Below, in pieces: positions 1 through 8,245 of a DNA stretch of 64,000 bases. Within the stretch, counting starts at the first letter, position 1. Every line of letters starts with the position of its first letter. Source of the stretch: Elusimicrobiota bacterium (GTDB taxonomy: Bacteria > Elusimicrobiota > Elusimicrobia > UBA1565); assembly GCA_016196755.1 (NCBI GenBank), contig JACPXC010000020.1:1-64000 (forward strand), read 5' to 3'. The notes beneath the pieces are model-generated. The model had not been told where the DNA came from, did no database searches, and was given only the letters and a program-made list of their open reading frames with translations. A program made the position numbers and the translations under genes.

Positions 1-65
1 CGACTGCTTCTGCGGGGTGGAAGGGTAAGCGGGGCTGGGTCGCCATGGCGTTGTAAGTTACATAG

Positions 66-446
66 ATTATTGCGAATAGGCGGCATGAATGTCAAGCCCT
101 TTCGACGGAATCCCTAGGACAGGTCAGGAGTCCTGAAATTATCCTGTCGATCGACGGCCGTTCGACGAAAGGGATGCCATTGGGAGAGGCGGCAAAGTCT
201 CTCCGCGGCAAGGCTGGCACGATTGTAGTCTTGCGAATCAAGTCGGGTATCCTGCCTTGGGGCAAGAAAGTAGCGCTGGTCCGCATTCCTCCCTCTGCGG
301 TCGAACCGGACAAGCCAGTGGACGGCATGATTGTTAAGCGCGTTCCTCTTAAGGACACCGGAGCGAAGGCTTGTCCTGCTGAATGGGAAGGCTGTCACCT
401 CGTTCTAGCTCAAGAAACCTGTCATTACGTCTGCAAGGCTCAATAG
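66..446 (+). pseudogene. PDZ-domain fragment without N-terminus
   Basis: The frame is open from just after a stop at 63-65. It encodes a stretch reading ILSIDGRSTKGMPLGEAAKS followed by LRGKAGT and a short beta strand. That is the carboxylate-loop and helix pattern of PDZ domains in C-terminal processing and HtrA-like proteases. No protease domain precedes or follows it. The only ATG (174) lies inside the PDZ motif, so the frame is best read as a truncated remnant rather than a working gene. The last ~50 residues contain three Cys. It lies upstream of the first attC-like site and may be a cassette passenger. The PDZ match is by eye. Confidence 0.45.
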
Positions 447-505
447 GCAGCCCACCCATTCGGAGGGTGTCTCCAGTTTTCCGCAATAGGTGCCCTCCTG
501 TACAG

Positions 506-580
506 GTGAACGCTGACAAAATAGGGCGCGCTAACGGCGGGGCCGGGCCATAACGCGCGCCGCTCAGCCATGCGTTATGC
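506..580 (+). other. attC-like site 1 (degenerate left half)
   Basis: The right half (about 553-580, ending GCGTTATGC) is nearly identical to the right half of the clear attC at 1151-1226. Both contain GCGCGCCGCTCA, then CCATGCGTTA. The left half pairs only partly: GCTGA with TCAGC and GGCGCGC with GCGCGCC. The site would form the upstream border of the toxin-antitoxin cassette. Its left core does not fit the RYYYAAC consensus well, so it may be decayed or recombined. Confidence 0.5.
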
Positions 581-605
581 GGAACGAGAACGGCTGGGAT
601 AGGCC

Positions 606-634
606 TTGACGCAACGTACGCTTTCCGGTACGCT
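606..634 (+). promoter_or_regulatory. Sigma70-type promoter of the antitoxin gene
   Basis: TTGACG (606-611), a 17-nt spacer and TACGCT (629-634). The -10 box ends 6 nt before the ATG at 641, so the predicted transcript would start at or next to the start codon. Confidence 0.6.
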
Positions 635-640
635 ATTGGC

Positions 641-883
641 ATGACCACCCTAACCGCCAGTGTTGCCCGCGCGACCCTCTATCGGCTTCTTGATCAGACG
701 GCGTCCTCCCATGAGCCAATCCAGATAACGGGCCGGCGCTCGAGCGCGGTCCTTATTTCTGAGGATGATTGGCGCTCGATTCAGGAGACGCTCTATCTCC
801 TTTCTATTCCTGGGATGAGGGAGTCCATTCGCAAGGGTCTCAAGACGCCGACGAAGAAGCTGGCGAGAAAGGTGTCTTGGTAG
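641..883 (+). CDS. YefM/Phd-family antitoxin
   Basis: An 80-aa protein with the Phd/YefM pattern. The N-terminal part (ATLYRLLDQ... EPIQITGRRSSAVLISEDDW) is the DNA-binding fold that also represses its own operon; the C-terminal helix (SIPGMRESIRKG) would wrap the toxin. Length is normal for the family. The toxin frame begins inside the last codons of this gene, as in yefM-yoeB operons. The pair sits between two attC-like sites, a common place for toxin-antitoxin cassettes. Autoregulation is inferred from the family. Confidence 0.85.
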   Translation: MTTLTASVARATLYRLLDQTASSHEPIQITGRRSSAVLISEDDWRSIQETLYLLSIPGMRESIRKGLKTPTKKLARKVSW

Positions 884-1143
884 TCTGGCAGCTCGTTTAC
901 ACGAAGCAGGCCCAGAAGGACGCCAAGAAGCTGTCGTCGGCCGGTTTGCGCCCCAAGGCCGAAGAGCTCCTGGCCGTACTAGAGAAGAATCCGTTTCAAA
1001 ACCCTCCCCGATTCGAAAAGCTGGTGGGTGATTTGTCGGGTGCCTATTCTCGGCGGATAAACATCCACCATCGCCTGGTCTACCAGGTCGTCAAGAAAGA
1101 GAGAGTTGTGAAAGTGATTCGCATGTGGACGCATTACGAATGA
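877..1143 (+). CDS. YoeB/Txe-family mRNA interferase toxin
   Basis: An 88-aa RelE-superfamily toxin expected to cleave mRNA at the ribosome until neutralised by the adjacent antitoxin. Family landmarks include W-x-L-V-Y-T-K-x-A-x-K-D near the N-terminus, the central NPFQNPPRFEKLVGDLSGAYSRRIN, and the C-terminal H-R-L-V-Y and R-M-W-T-H-Y-E. The last carries the conserved His-Tyr end of YoeB. The frame is open further upstream, but homology begins at V-V-W-Q. I therefore place the start at TTG 877, preceded by AAGGTG and overlapping the antitoxin stop, which gives the usual YoeB length. Confidence 0.85.
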   Translation: MVVWQLVYTKQAQKDAKKLSSAGLRPKAEELLAVLEKNPFQNPPRFEKLVGDLSGAYSRRINIHHRLVYQVVKKERVVKVIRMWTHYE

Positions 1144-1150
1144 CGAGTCT

Positions 1151-1226
1151 GCATAACTTCGGGTGGAGCGGGCGCGCGCGTGTCTAAAGAATCCATTAGC
1201 GCGCGCCGCTCACCCATGCGTTAGGC
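1151..1226 (+). other. Integron attC recombination site
   Basis: An imperfect palindrome with the layout of a folded attC. The outer arms are GCATAAC (1151-1157) and GTTAGGC (1220-1226). Unpaired central spacers follow (TTC against ATGC). Then GGGTG pairs with CACCC, AGCGG with CCGCT, and a 7-bp CG stem closes the structure. Two extra G residues on the left arm are unpaired, matching the extrahelical bases that fix strand choice by integron integrases. The terminal loop is about 19 nt. No integrase gene lies in the window. Confidence 0.8.
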
Positions 1227-1369
1227 ATATCTGAGTTTAGTCAGAACGAGCTTGTGGTGCGGATGGAACGGCGGGACGGGTAACGGCGAACCGTTGGCCC
1301 GACTTGGATGTCGACCTCGATATGGAATCACTCGAGCATCCAGAGCGCTTCCCCCTCGTCGCAAAGAAT

Positions 1370-1439
1370 GCCTAACTTGCGGTTGACCCGCCGCGCGCAG
1401 GAGCCCGATAGCCGCGACGGCTGAGCGAGAGCGTTCGGC
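1370..1439 (+). other. Possible third attC-like site
   Basis: It begins with a perfect R'' core (GCCTAAC, 1370-1376) and ends with GTTCGGC (1433-1439), which pairs at 6 of 7 positions with that core. The inner arms do not pair convincingly. If real, 1227-1369 would be a short cassette without a recognisable gene, and the DUF2975 gene would be the next passenger. Confidence 0.3.
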
Positions 1440-1448
1440 GGCCATAAG

Positions 1449-1772
1449 ATGAAAATGCGGTCACTCGGAATTCCGACGAAATTTTTTCAGACAGTCATCG
1501 TGCTCGTCAGCATTGGGGCTGTTGCTCTCATGCTTTGGGAGCCTCACATCGAAGGCGGAAACGCGCACGCCACGCTCTTTGAGATCTATTTCAAAGATCC
1601 CTTTTTGGCGTACGCGTATTTTGGGTCCATTCCATTTTTCGTGGCGCTCTATCAAACATCCAAGGTTCTGGGATATATCGGACAAGACAAGGCATTCTCG
1701 CAGGCGACCGTGAAAGCTCTGCGGACTATAAAAATTTGTGCGTTCGGCATCATCGGTTTCGTGATCCGATGA
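1449..1772 (+). CDS. DUF2975-like membrane protein, C-terminally shortened
   Basis: A 107-aa hydrophobic protein with helices at about residues 12-30, 48-66 and 92-106. The ending K-A-L-R-T-I-K-I-C-A-F-G-I-I-G-F resembles the third helix of DUF2975 proteins, small bacterial membrane proteins often paired with a regulator. Typical members run to about 160 aa, so the fourth helix appears missing. The stop overlaps the next start in an ATGA, although the two genes differ in composition and function. This looks like a junction between acquired and resident DNA. ATG 1455 is an alternative start. Function is unknown. Confidence 0.55.
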   Translation: MKMRSLGIPTKFFQTVIVLVSIGAVALMLWEPHIEGGNAHATLFEIYFKDPFLAYAYFGSIPFFVALYQTSKVLGYIGQDKAFSQATVKALRTIKICAFGIIGFVIR

Positions 1773-4700
1773 GGACCCTGGCTCTCATCCTGCTCGCTTG
1801 CCTTCCGGCCCTGGCCGCCGACGCCGACTGGGTGGACTGGCGCTACGAGGGCCTCGAGTTCAAGACCGCGGCCCGGCTCCGGCTCCTGCGCAACGAGGTC
1901 TTCGCGCGCCGCGGCCGCTCCTTTGAGTCCGCCGACCTGCGCGAGCATTTCGCCAAACAGCGCTGGTACAAGCCCGACCCCGAGCTCAGCGAGGCGGCGC
2001 TGTCGAACAAGGAGCGCGCGCTGGTGGCGGAGCTCCTCGAGCGGGAAAACACCGCCCCGCGCACCGCAGCGGAGCTCGTGGCGCGCGGCAAGGCCGCGCT
2101 GGCCGCTCCCAGGAGCGCGTACGACTACGAGCTCGCCGCCTATGCCGCCATAGAACTCTTCACCGAGGCCCTCGAGCTCGAGCCCGACGACGTGGCGGCT
2201 CTCAAGGGCCGCGCGGAGGCGCACAGCCACCTGCCCGGGGAGTGGGAGGCCGTGGCGACCGCCGACCTCGACCGCGCGATAGCCTTGGCGCCCACGGACG
2301 CCGACGCCTTTCGCCGGCGCGGGCAATGGCGGCTCTGGTCGGAGGCCGCTGACGGCCCGGTGCGCGCGTTGGCCGACTGCCGCAAGGCCGTCGAGCTCGA
2401 TCCGAAGGACGCCGCCGCCCACGTCTGCGCGGCCATGGCGCATCAGGAGGGCGGCGACCGCGCCCAGTCCGAGGAAGCCTACGCGAAGGCCGTGGCGCTG
2501 ACTCCCAAGGACGCCGGTCTGCGCCGGCGGCGCGCCGAGAACCTGCTCCGCCTGGGCCGCCTCGAGGAGGCGCTGGGCGAGTGCGACGCCTCCTTGGCGA
2601 TCGACCCGGACGACTGCCTGCTCTATCGCGCGGAGATCCTCCGCGGCCTGCACCGCGACGAGGAAGCGGCCCGCGACCAGGAGAAGGGCGGACGTCAGGT
2701 GATGGAGCGCCTCATGAACACGGGAACCGCGGCCGCCGGGTCCGCCACGGCGGCCGGCGGCTTGGACGTCATCCTCTCGGCCAAGACGCTGGCGCGCGAG
2801 GACCAGGCGGCGCTCAGCCTGGACGGCCGCCGCATCGCCTACACCGTGCAGGCCCCGCAGGACGGCGCCAAGGACGATGCGCGCTTTCTGCCCAACGGCA
2901 CGCCCTCCGGTCTGGCCGGCACAAGGATCAAGATCGCCGACCGTAACGGCTCTCCCGCAGTCGACCCCTGCCCGTCTCAGGGCACCTGCTGGCGCCCATC
3001 CTGGTCGCCGGACGGCAAACAGCTGGCGTATTACTCCGACGCCGATGGAGCGCCTCGCCTATGGGTCTTCGACGGCGAACGCCCCCGCCGCGTCGCCGAC
3101 GCGCCGATGCGAGGCCACCATTGGATCGGGGACGCTCCGTTATGGACTCCCGACGGACGCGGACTCATCGTGCCGTTGCGTCCCGAGGGCGCCGATTCCA
3201 AGGCGGAGAAAGCGGCCGCGCCCGGTCCCGAACCGCGCGAGTACCGGAGCCCCGGGCCGAAGCCCGGCGGGAACGCCGGCAAGGCCGCGTCCGATTTCTA
3301 CGCCAAGGAGAACCTCTCGGCGCTGGGACTGGTCGATCCGGAAAACGGCGTGGTCCGCATCGTGGTCTCCTCCGGCGCAGAGCCCTCTCCGAGCGTAGCG
3401 CGCCTCTCGCCGTCGGGCCGCTGGCTTTCGTACCTGTCTGTGTACCGCCGCGAGAAGCCCACGGACCGGCGCTCCGTGCACGATCTGGCCGTGGTCCCGG
3501 TCGCCGGCGGCGCCGCGCGCGTCTTGGCGCATGGGCTGCCGGTGCCGGAGCTCGACTACTTTCTCAACAACTACCGCTGGCATCCCACCGAGGACCGCCT
3601 GGTCTTCCTCGACGGGGGAGTGCTGCGCGAGGCGGACTTCCGCCAAGGGCGGGACGCGAGCCCTCATGCGGTCGCCGCCGGGCCGTTCCTCGAGGCCCCG
3701 CTCTTCTTCGCGCGCGACGGCAAGGATGTCCTGGTCGGCTCGGGCCCCGACGACCCCGCGCGTTTCGGGGCCCCGAAGCCCCAGCGCCTGCATTGGGTGC
3801 CGTTGAACGGAGGGCCGACCCGAGAGTTGGCTGTTCCCGCCCCCTGGACGAGCCTCGCCGTGCTGAGCGCCGACGAGCGCACGGCCTGGCAGCCCGTTCC
3901 CGGGACCCTGTCGGTCTTGGGCCGCGACGGCGACGGCTCCCTCGTCGTGCTCCGCTATCCGGCCGCCGGAGAGCCGCGCGAGCTCTGGCGCGGACGCGGC
4001 GCCTTGTCGCGCTTCGCCAACCCCGTCCATGACGGCGGCATCCTCGCCCGCTACGAAGACTCCGGCACGCCGCCGGGGCTCTACTGGTTCGACGCCGCTT
4101 TCAAGGACCGCCGCCGGGCGGCCGCCGTCGACCCGGCCTTGGACGCGCTGGCCGGCGGAAGGTCCGTCAGCCTTTCCTGCAAGGTCCCGGGTGGGGGAAA
4201 GGAGATCAGCTTCGCCCTGGTCCTGCCGCCGAACGCCAAGCCCGGCCCCCTGCCCACCGTCGCCGTGGTTTACCCCGACCTCGACTACTCGGTCCTGGGA
4301 GACCGCTTCCCCGCCTCCTCGCGCGTCGCCGACATCCCGCTGGCGGCCCTCACCTCGGCCGGCTATGCCGTGCTCTTGGCTCACATGCGGATCGGCCCGC
4401 TGGGCAAGGCCGGCGAGCCCGCGCGGGAGATCACCGAGCATCTCCTGCCCCAGGTCCGCGCCGCCGCGGCCCAAGGCTTCACCGACCCCGCTCGGGTCGC
4501 CGTGCTCGGGCATTCCTACGGAGGCTACGCGGCCGCCGCGGTCATCGCGAGCACGGACGCCTTCCGTGCCGCGGTCGCGATCTCCGGTATGTTCGACCTG
4601 GGCGGGCTCTATGGCCTGCGCACGCCCGACGGCCGCGCGCCCTTCGTCGAGCGCTCGGAGGGAGGCCAGCACCGGATGGGCTCCCCGCCTTGGCGGGACT

Positions 4701-4951
4701 CCCGGCGATATCTGGACAACTCGCCGTACTACCAGGCCGGGAAGATCGTCACCCCGCTGCTCCTGATCCATGGGACCGAGGACGCCGCCGCGGCGGACGC
4801 CCAGAAGATGTTCACCGCGCTGGAGCGCCAGGGAAAACCCGCCGTCCTGGCGCTCTATCCAGGCGAGGGCCACTCGCCCCACCTGTGGTCGCGCGCGCAT
4901 GAGGAGCATGCGATCGCGCGGGTGCTGTCCTTCTTGAAGGAGCGCCTGTAG
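1769..4951 (+). CDS. Exported YARHG-TPR-beta-propeller-prolyl oligopeptidase (S9) protein
   Basis: A 1060-aa exported protein. After a signal peptide (1-16) comes a YARHG domain (about 17-75, LRLLRNEVFARRGRSF... W-Y-K-P), which is typical of envelope proteins. Tetratricopeptide repeats follow (about 85-300), then a WD40/TolB-like propeller (about 320-810, with SPDG-type blade motifs). The C-terminal alpha/beta hydrolase is of the S9 type. Its catalytic triad can be read as Ser916 in GHSYGG, Asp1005 in HGTEDA and His1035 in GEGHS. It probably cleaves short peptides outside the cytoplasm. Start 1769 is chosen because the signal peptide begins there. It overlaps the upstream stop and converges on the next gene. 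Confidence 0.85.
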   Translation: MRTLALILLACLPALAADADWVDWRYEGLEFKTAARLRLLRNEVFARRGRSFESADLREHFAKQRWYKPDPELSEAALSNKERALVAELLERENTAPRTAAELVARGKAALAAPRSAYDYELAAYAAIELFTEALELEPDDVAALKGRAEAHSHLPGEWEAVATADLDRAIALAPTDADAFRRRGQWRLWSEAADGPVRALADCRKAVELDPKDAAAHVCAAMAHQEGGDRAQSEEAYAKAVALTPKDAGLRRRRAENLLRLGRLEEALGECDASLAIDPDDCLLYRAEILRGLHRDEEAARDQEKGGRQVMERLMNTGTAAAGSATAAGGLDVILSAKTLAREDQAALSLDGRRIAYTVQAPQDGAKDDARFLPNGTPSGLAGTRIKIADRNGSPAVDPCPSQGTCWRPSWSPDGKQLAYYSDADGAPRLWVFDGERPRRVADAPMRGHHWIGDAPLWTPDGRGLIVPLRPEGADSKAEKAAAPGPEPREYRSPGPKPGGNAGKAASDFYAKENLSALGLVDPENGVVRIVVSSGAEPSPSVARLSPSGRWLSYLSVYRREKPTDRRSVHDLAVVPVAGGAARVLAHGLPVPELDYFLNNYRWHPTEDRLVFLDGGVLREADFRQGRDASPHAVAAGPFLEAPLFFARDGKDVLVGSGPDDPARFGAPKPQRLHWVPLNGGPTRELAVPAPWTSLAVLSADERTAWQPVPGTLSVLGRDGDGSLVVLRYPAAGEPRELWRGRGALSRFANPVHDGGILARYEDSGTPPGLYWFDAAFKDRRRAAAVDPALDALAGGRSVSLSCKVPGGGKEISFALVLPPNAKPGPLPTVAVVYPDLDYSVLGDRFPASSRVADIPLAALTSAGYAVLLAHMRIGPLGKAGEPAREITEHLLPQVRAAAAQGFTDPARVAVLGHSYGGYAAAAVIASTDAFRAAVAISGMFDLGGLYGLRTPDGRAPFVERSEGGQHRMGSPPWRDSRRYLDNSPYYQAGKIVTPLLLIHGTEDAAAADAQKMFTALERQGKPAVLALYPGEGHSPHLWSRAHEEHAIARVLSFLKERL

Positions 4952-4954
4952 GGG

Positions 4955-6235
4955 TTAACGCCCGAACAGCGTCGACCAGTCGGCGTCCACCGGCCACGGA
5001 CCTTCCCAGCCCTGGGGAATCTCCACCGGCGCCGCCGGCGCGTTGGCGATCGCGTAGAAGATCGTCCCGTAGACCAGTACCGTCAGAGCCAACAGCACCA
5101 AGGCGGTCAGCGCCTGCGCCAGGAGCGCGTACGGCTGGGGGACGACGACCGCCCCGGTGGCCGCGTTGACCGACTTGAGTTCGCGCTCCTTCGCGTCGCG
5201 GAGCACGTACACCAGCTCCGCCGGCCCCATCCCGGACTCGCTCCAGCGCGCCGCCAGCTCGAGCGACTTGGCCTCGGCTCCGGCGGCCCGCGCCACCGCC
5301 AGCGGGTCGAGCTTGATGAGCGACTTGGCCTCGGAGGCCATCACGCCGGCGAACATGCCGGTTTCGCCCAAGTCTTTCGCGCCGAAAGCGTCGAGCTGGG
5401 TCTCGGCCACCGTCGTCCGGCGCACCGTCACCTGGAACTTGCGCGGAGCCTTGGAATAGCCCTCGCGCGGCGAGACGAAGGAGAAGGTCCAGTCCTCGCC
5501 CCAGGCGCGCGGCTTGAGCCAGGCGTAGGTCAGGCGCAGGTTGTCGGGCTTGTAGCCGGCGGCGGCGGCCAGCGGCAGGACCGCCTCGAGCGCCGCGTCG
5601 TAGATGTAGGTGCCCAGCCCCTCGACCGGGCCGGCCGGAGCGGGAGTCTTGGGCGCGGACCGGGCGGCGTCGCCCTCGGAGATGCCGTTGACCGGCCGGG
5701 CCAGGGTCGGACGCAGGGCCGCCATAGGAGCGGCGGCGGCGGCCAGGCCCTCGGTCGCCCGGCCCTTGGTCATGCCCAACAAGGCGATGTTGTCGCTGAT
5801 GAAGGTCGTGACCCGCTTCGAGACCGCGCGCCCCGCGGGGCGGCCGGCGGGCGCCGTCGGCGCGGCGGTCACGGAGGTCTGGACGGCACGGATCTTCCCG
5901 CCGATGTCGGTGTCGCGGGCGGCGGCCGCGGGCGCGGCGACGGCTTGCTCGGCGGCCGCCGCCGGCTGGGCCGGGGCGGGAAGCGCCGCCTCCGAGGCCT
6001 TGGGGGCGGCGGCCCGCGGCGTCGCCTTCGGCGAGACCAGCGGCGAGTTCACCGACGGCAAGGAGAGCGTGAAGGAGGGGGAGGCCAGCGACGGAGCGGC
6101 GAGCGCGGCCGCGGCGGCGGGAGCGGCGCCGGCCGGCGCCGTGAAGGTGCGTACGCCTTCCACCGGGACGACCCTCACCTGCGCGGATGCCAGGCCCGGC
6201 AGCAGAGCGACGATGGCGGCTAATGATCGGAACAT
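4955..6235 (-). CDS. Exported Ala/Pro-rich protein with membrane helix
   Basis: A 426-aa protein with a signal peptide (1-19, ending LASA-Q), a long Ala/Pro-rich linker (about 20-190) and a folded C-terminal half. A strand-rich segment ends in a PepSY-like phrase (Y-V-L-R-D-A-K-E-R-E-L-K-S-V-N-A-A-T-G). One or two transmembrane helices follow at about 370-398. The start ATG 6233-6235 is preceded by AGGGAGA, and a TACCAT hexamer lies 25 nt upstream. I do not recognise a family. The PepSY comparison is weak. Confidence 0.65.
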   Translation of the reverse strand: MFRSLAAIVALLPGLASAQVRVVPVEGVRTFTAPAGAAPAAAAALAAPSLASPSFTLSLPSVNSPLVSPKATPRAAAPKASEAALPAPAQPAAAAEQAVAAPAAAARDTDIGGKIRAVQTSVTAAPTAPAGRPAGRAVSKRVTTFISDNIALLGMTKGRATEGLAAAAAPMAALRPTLARPVNGISEGDAARSAPKTPAPAGPVEGLGTYIYDAALEAVLPLAAAAGYKPDNLRLTYAWLKPRAWGEDWTFSFVSPREGYSKAPRKFQVTVRRTTVAETQLDAFGAKDLGETGMFAGVMASEAKSLIKLDPLAVARAAGAEAKSLELAARWSESGMGPAELVYVLRDAKERELKSVNAATGAVVVPQPYALLAQALTALVLLALTVLVYGTIFYAIANAPAAPVEIPQGWEGPWPVDADWSTLFGR

Positions 6236-6342
6236 GGGTTCTCCCTGCGGCGTCATCCCTATGGTACCCGCCCGGGCGATAATTGACTTGGGCCAAACGG
6301 GGAAGCCGGAGGCAGGATTTCGGCCCGGGCTTTTGGGCCCGC

Positions 6343-7167
6343 TCAGCGCGCCGACGAGCCGCCCGCGGAGGGCCCCAGGGTGCTGATGATGTCGCCGAAC
6401 AGCGCCTGGTGCCCGGAGATGCGCTGGGCCAGCGAGCCCACGTAGACGCTGGCGCCCGTGCGCGGCGCCTCGATGATGGAGTCGCCGCCCGTGTAGATGA
6501 AGACGTGGTGGACCGCGCCGTTCTTGGCGAAGAAGACCAGGTCGCCCGCCTTGAGCTGGCCGGCGTCGCTCAGCGGCTGGGCGGCGCGCTGCTGGTCCTT
6601 GGAGACCCGCGGCACCATGCCGCCGTAACCGAGCTGGTTGAAGGCCCAGAACACCAGGCCCGAGCAGTCGACGCCCTTCTCCGACGTGCCGCCCCAGACG
6701 TAGGGGACGCCCACGAGCTCGGCCGCCTTCTTGGTGAAGGCCTCCCGCAGGCCGGTCGGGTCCTCGGCCTCGCGGCTCATCGCCAGCGCGGCGTCGGCGG
6801 ACAGGCCGCTGAAGGGCACCCAGCCCGCGATGCGGCCCCAACTCTTGGCCGTGTCGTCGTACTGGCGCTGGTCGGACTCGACGTAGGCCCACTCGCCCTC
6901 GACCTTCAAGAGCTTGACCGCCGCGCCCTGCTCGAGCTCGGTCAGCGACTGGCCCGTCCCGCCGCCTTCGTTTCTTTCCGGGAACATGCGCAGGTAGAGC
7001 TTGGTCTTCTCGCCGGGCCGCACGTACATGTACTTCTCGGGCGGGCGCATGACCGGAGCCTCGACCTGGAGGGACGAGCCGCCGAGGAAGCCGTCGAAAT
7101 CGGGGGAAGCTTGGGCGGCGGAGACGGTCAGCGCGGCCAGGCCTGCGGCGAGGGCTAGTCTGTTCAT
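6343..7167 (-). CDS. NlpC/P60 cell-wall endopeptidase with SH3-like domain
   Basis: A 274-aa exported protein with a signal peptide (1-20). An SH3b-like region (about 45-120, including EGEWAYVES and G-W-V-P) probably binds the wall. The NlpC/P60 domain (about 140-260) follows. Cys168 (VDCSGLVFWAF) is the nucleophile, His221 (VHHVFIYTG) the base and Glu233 (IIEAPRTG) the third residue, a Cys-His-Glu triad as known in RipA. Family members hydrolyse gamma-D-Glu-diamino acid bonds in peptidoglycan stems. The -10 box TACTCT ends 6 nt before the ATG. Confidence 0.88.
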   Translation of the reverse strand: MNRLALAAGLAALTVSAAQASPDFDGFLGGSSLQVEAPVMRPPEKYMYVRPGEKTKLYLRMFPERNEGGGTGQSLTELEQGAAVKLLKVEGEWAYVESDQRQYDDTAKSWGRIAGWVPFSGLSADAALAMSREAEDPTGLREAFTKKAAELVGVPYVWGGTSEKGVDCSGLVFWAFNQLGYGGMVPRVSKDQQRAAQPLSDAGQLKAGDLVFFAKNGAVHHVFIYTGGDSIIEAPRTGASVYVGSLAQRISGHQALFGDIISTLGPSAGGSSAR

Positions 7168-7173
7168 GCCTTC

Positions 7174-7179
7174 AGAGTA
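7174..7179 (-). promoter_or_regulatory. -10 box (TACTCT) of the NlpC/P60 gene
   Basis: TACTCT read on the minus strand ends 6 nt before the ATG. No clear -35. Confidence 0.4.
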
Positions 7180-7265
7180 GCCCCCGAGGGGCCCAGGAGG
7201 CAGGGCCGGGCGGGAGCACCTTTTATGGGCCCAAAGGCCTATCCTGAGGGCTCCGCCGGAAGCGC

Positions 7266-7271
7266 TAGAAT
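7266..7271 (+). promoter_or_regulatory. -10 box (TAGAAT) of the DUF1338 gene
   Basis: TAGAAT followed by six C residues and the ATG at 7278. There is no Shine-Dalgarno sequence in the gap, consistent with leaderless mRNA. Confidence 0.45.
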
Positions 7272-7277
7272 CCCCCC

Positions 7278-8177
7278 ATGCTGGCCCCGCACCGCTCGAT
7301 CGCGCCGCAGGACGACGCCGAGCGCTTCCTCATCGAGCTGCTCGACGGCCTCTGGGCGCGCTACCGCTCGAGGCTCGAGCCCGTGCGCCGCTACGAGGCC
7401 TTGGTCGAGCGCCATGGCGGGATATTCCGCAACGACCACATCGCTTTCCGCACGCTGGCATGGCAGGATCCCGCGGCGGGGATCTTCTCGATCTCGCGGC
7501 TCTTCGAGGCGCTGGGCTATTCGGCCGCCGGCTGCTACGAGTTCCCGGACAAGAAGCTCTCCTCCATCCACTATAGGCACCGCAACCCGCTCATGCCCAA
7601 GCTCTTCATCTCCCAGCTAAAGACCTGGGAGCTCTCGGACCCCGCGCGCGCCGTCGTCGGCCGGACCATGGCCGGCCACCGCCCGCCCCCGGGAGACGAC
7701 CTGCTGAGCAAGCCGTCGCTCGACGCCTACCTGCGCCATTTCGCCGAGCGGCCCTGGCCGGCGCCGCCCAAGGCCGACGTCGAGACCCTCGAGCGCGAGT
7801 CGCAGTTCGGGGCCTGGGTGCTCGTCCACGGCTACGACGTCAACCACTTCACCGCCTCGGTGGACTCGCACGGCTGCGAAGCGCTCTCCGACATCGAGAA
7901 GACCGTGGCCGCCCTGCGCGCCGAAGGCGTCACGATGAAGGCCGAGATCGAGGGCGAACGCGGCTCGGCCCTGCGCCAGTCCTCGACGACCGCCGCCGTC
8001 CTCCCGGTCCAGACCGCCGAGGGGACCATGGACTGGACCTACGCCTACTTCGAGCTGGCTGAGCGCCCCGCGCGGCCCAACCCGAAGACCGGGGAGCTCG
8101 AGCGCTTCGAGGGCTTCTTCGGCGCCCAGGCGGCGAACCTCTTCGACGTCACCGCGTTCGGCGGCCGGAAGGAATAG
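7278..8177 (+). CDS. DUF1338 / HglS-type 2-oxoadipate dioxygenase-decarboxylase
   Basis: A 299-aa protein of the DUF1338 family. Characterised members (HglS of Pseudomonas putida) convert 2-oxoadipate to 2-hydroxyglutarate in lysine breakdown, using Fe(II) held by His-His-Glu. Matching residues are His54 (NDHIAFRT), His189 (YDVNHFT) and probably Glu277 (FEGFF). The phrase YEFPDKKLSSIHY is also typical. No other lysine-degradation gene is adjacent and the gene looks monocistronic. Substrate assignment is by family only. Confidence 0.8.
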   Translation: MLAPHRSIAPQDDAERFLIELLDGLWARYRSRLEPVRRYEALVERHGGIFRNDHIAFRTLAWQDPAAGIFSISRLFEALGYSAAGCYEFPDKKLSSIHYRHRNPLMPKLFISQLKTWELSDPARAVVGRTMAGHRPPPGDDLLSKPSLDAYLRHFAERPWPAPPKADVETLERESQFGAWVLVHGYDVNHFTASVDSHGCEALSDIEKTVAALRAEGVTMKAEIEGERGSALRQSSTTAAVLPVQTAEGTMDWTYAYFELAERPARPNPKTGELERFEGFFGAQAANLFDVTAFGGRKE

Positions 8178-8208
8178 GGCCCGCCAGGCCTAGATTGAAT
8201 ACGGGTTC

Positions 8209-8237
8209 TTGACAGGTTTTCTGTCCGCCCTTATCCT
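8209..8237 (+). promoter_or_regulatory. Strong sigma70-type promoter for the 2004-aa gene
   Basis: A perfect -35 TTGACA (8209-8214), 17-nt spacer and -10 TATCCT (8232-8237). The GTG start follows 8 nt later, with GGAGG squeezed into that gap. Confidence 0.75.
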
Positions 8238-8245
8238 CGGAGGAC

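Noticed and set aside
1221-1445. Minus-strand 74-aa frame in the cassette zone
   Set aside because: Arg-rich, overlaps attC-like pairing sequences and has no homologous look.
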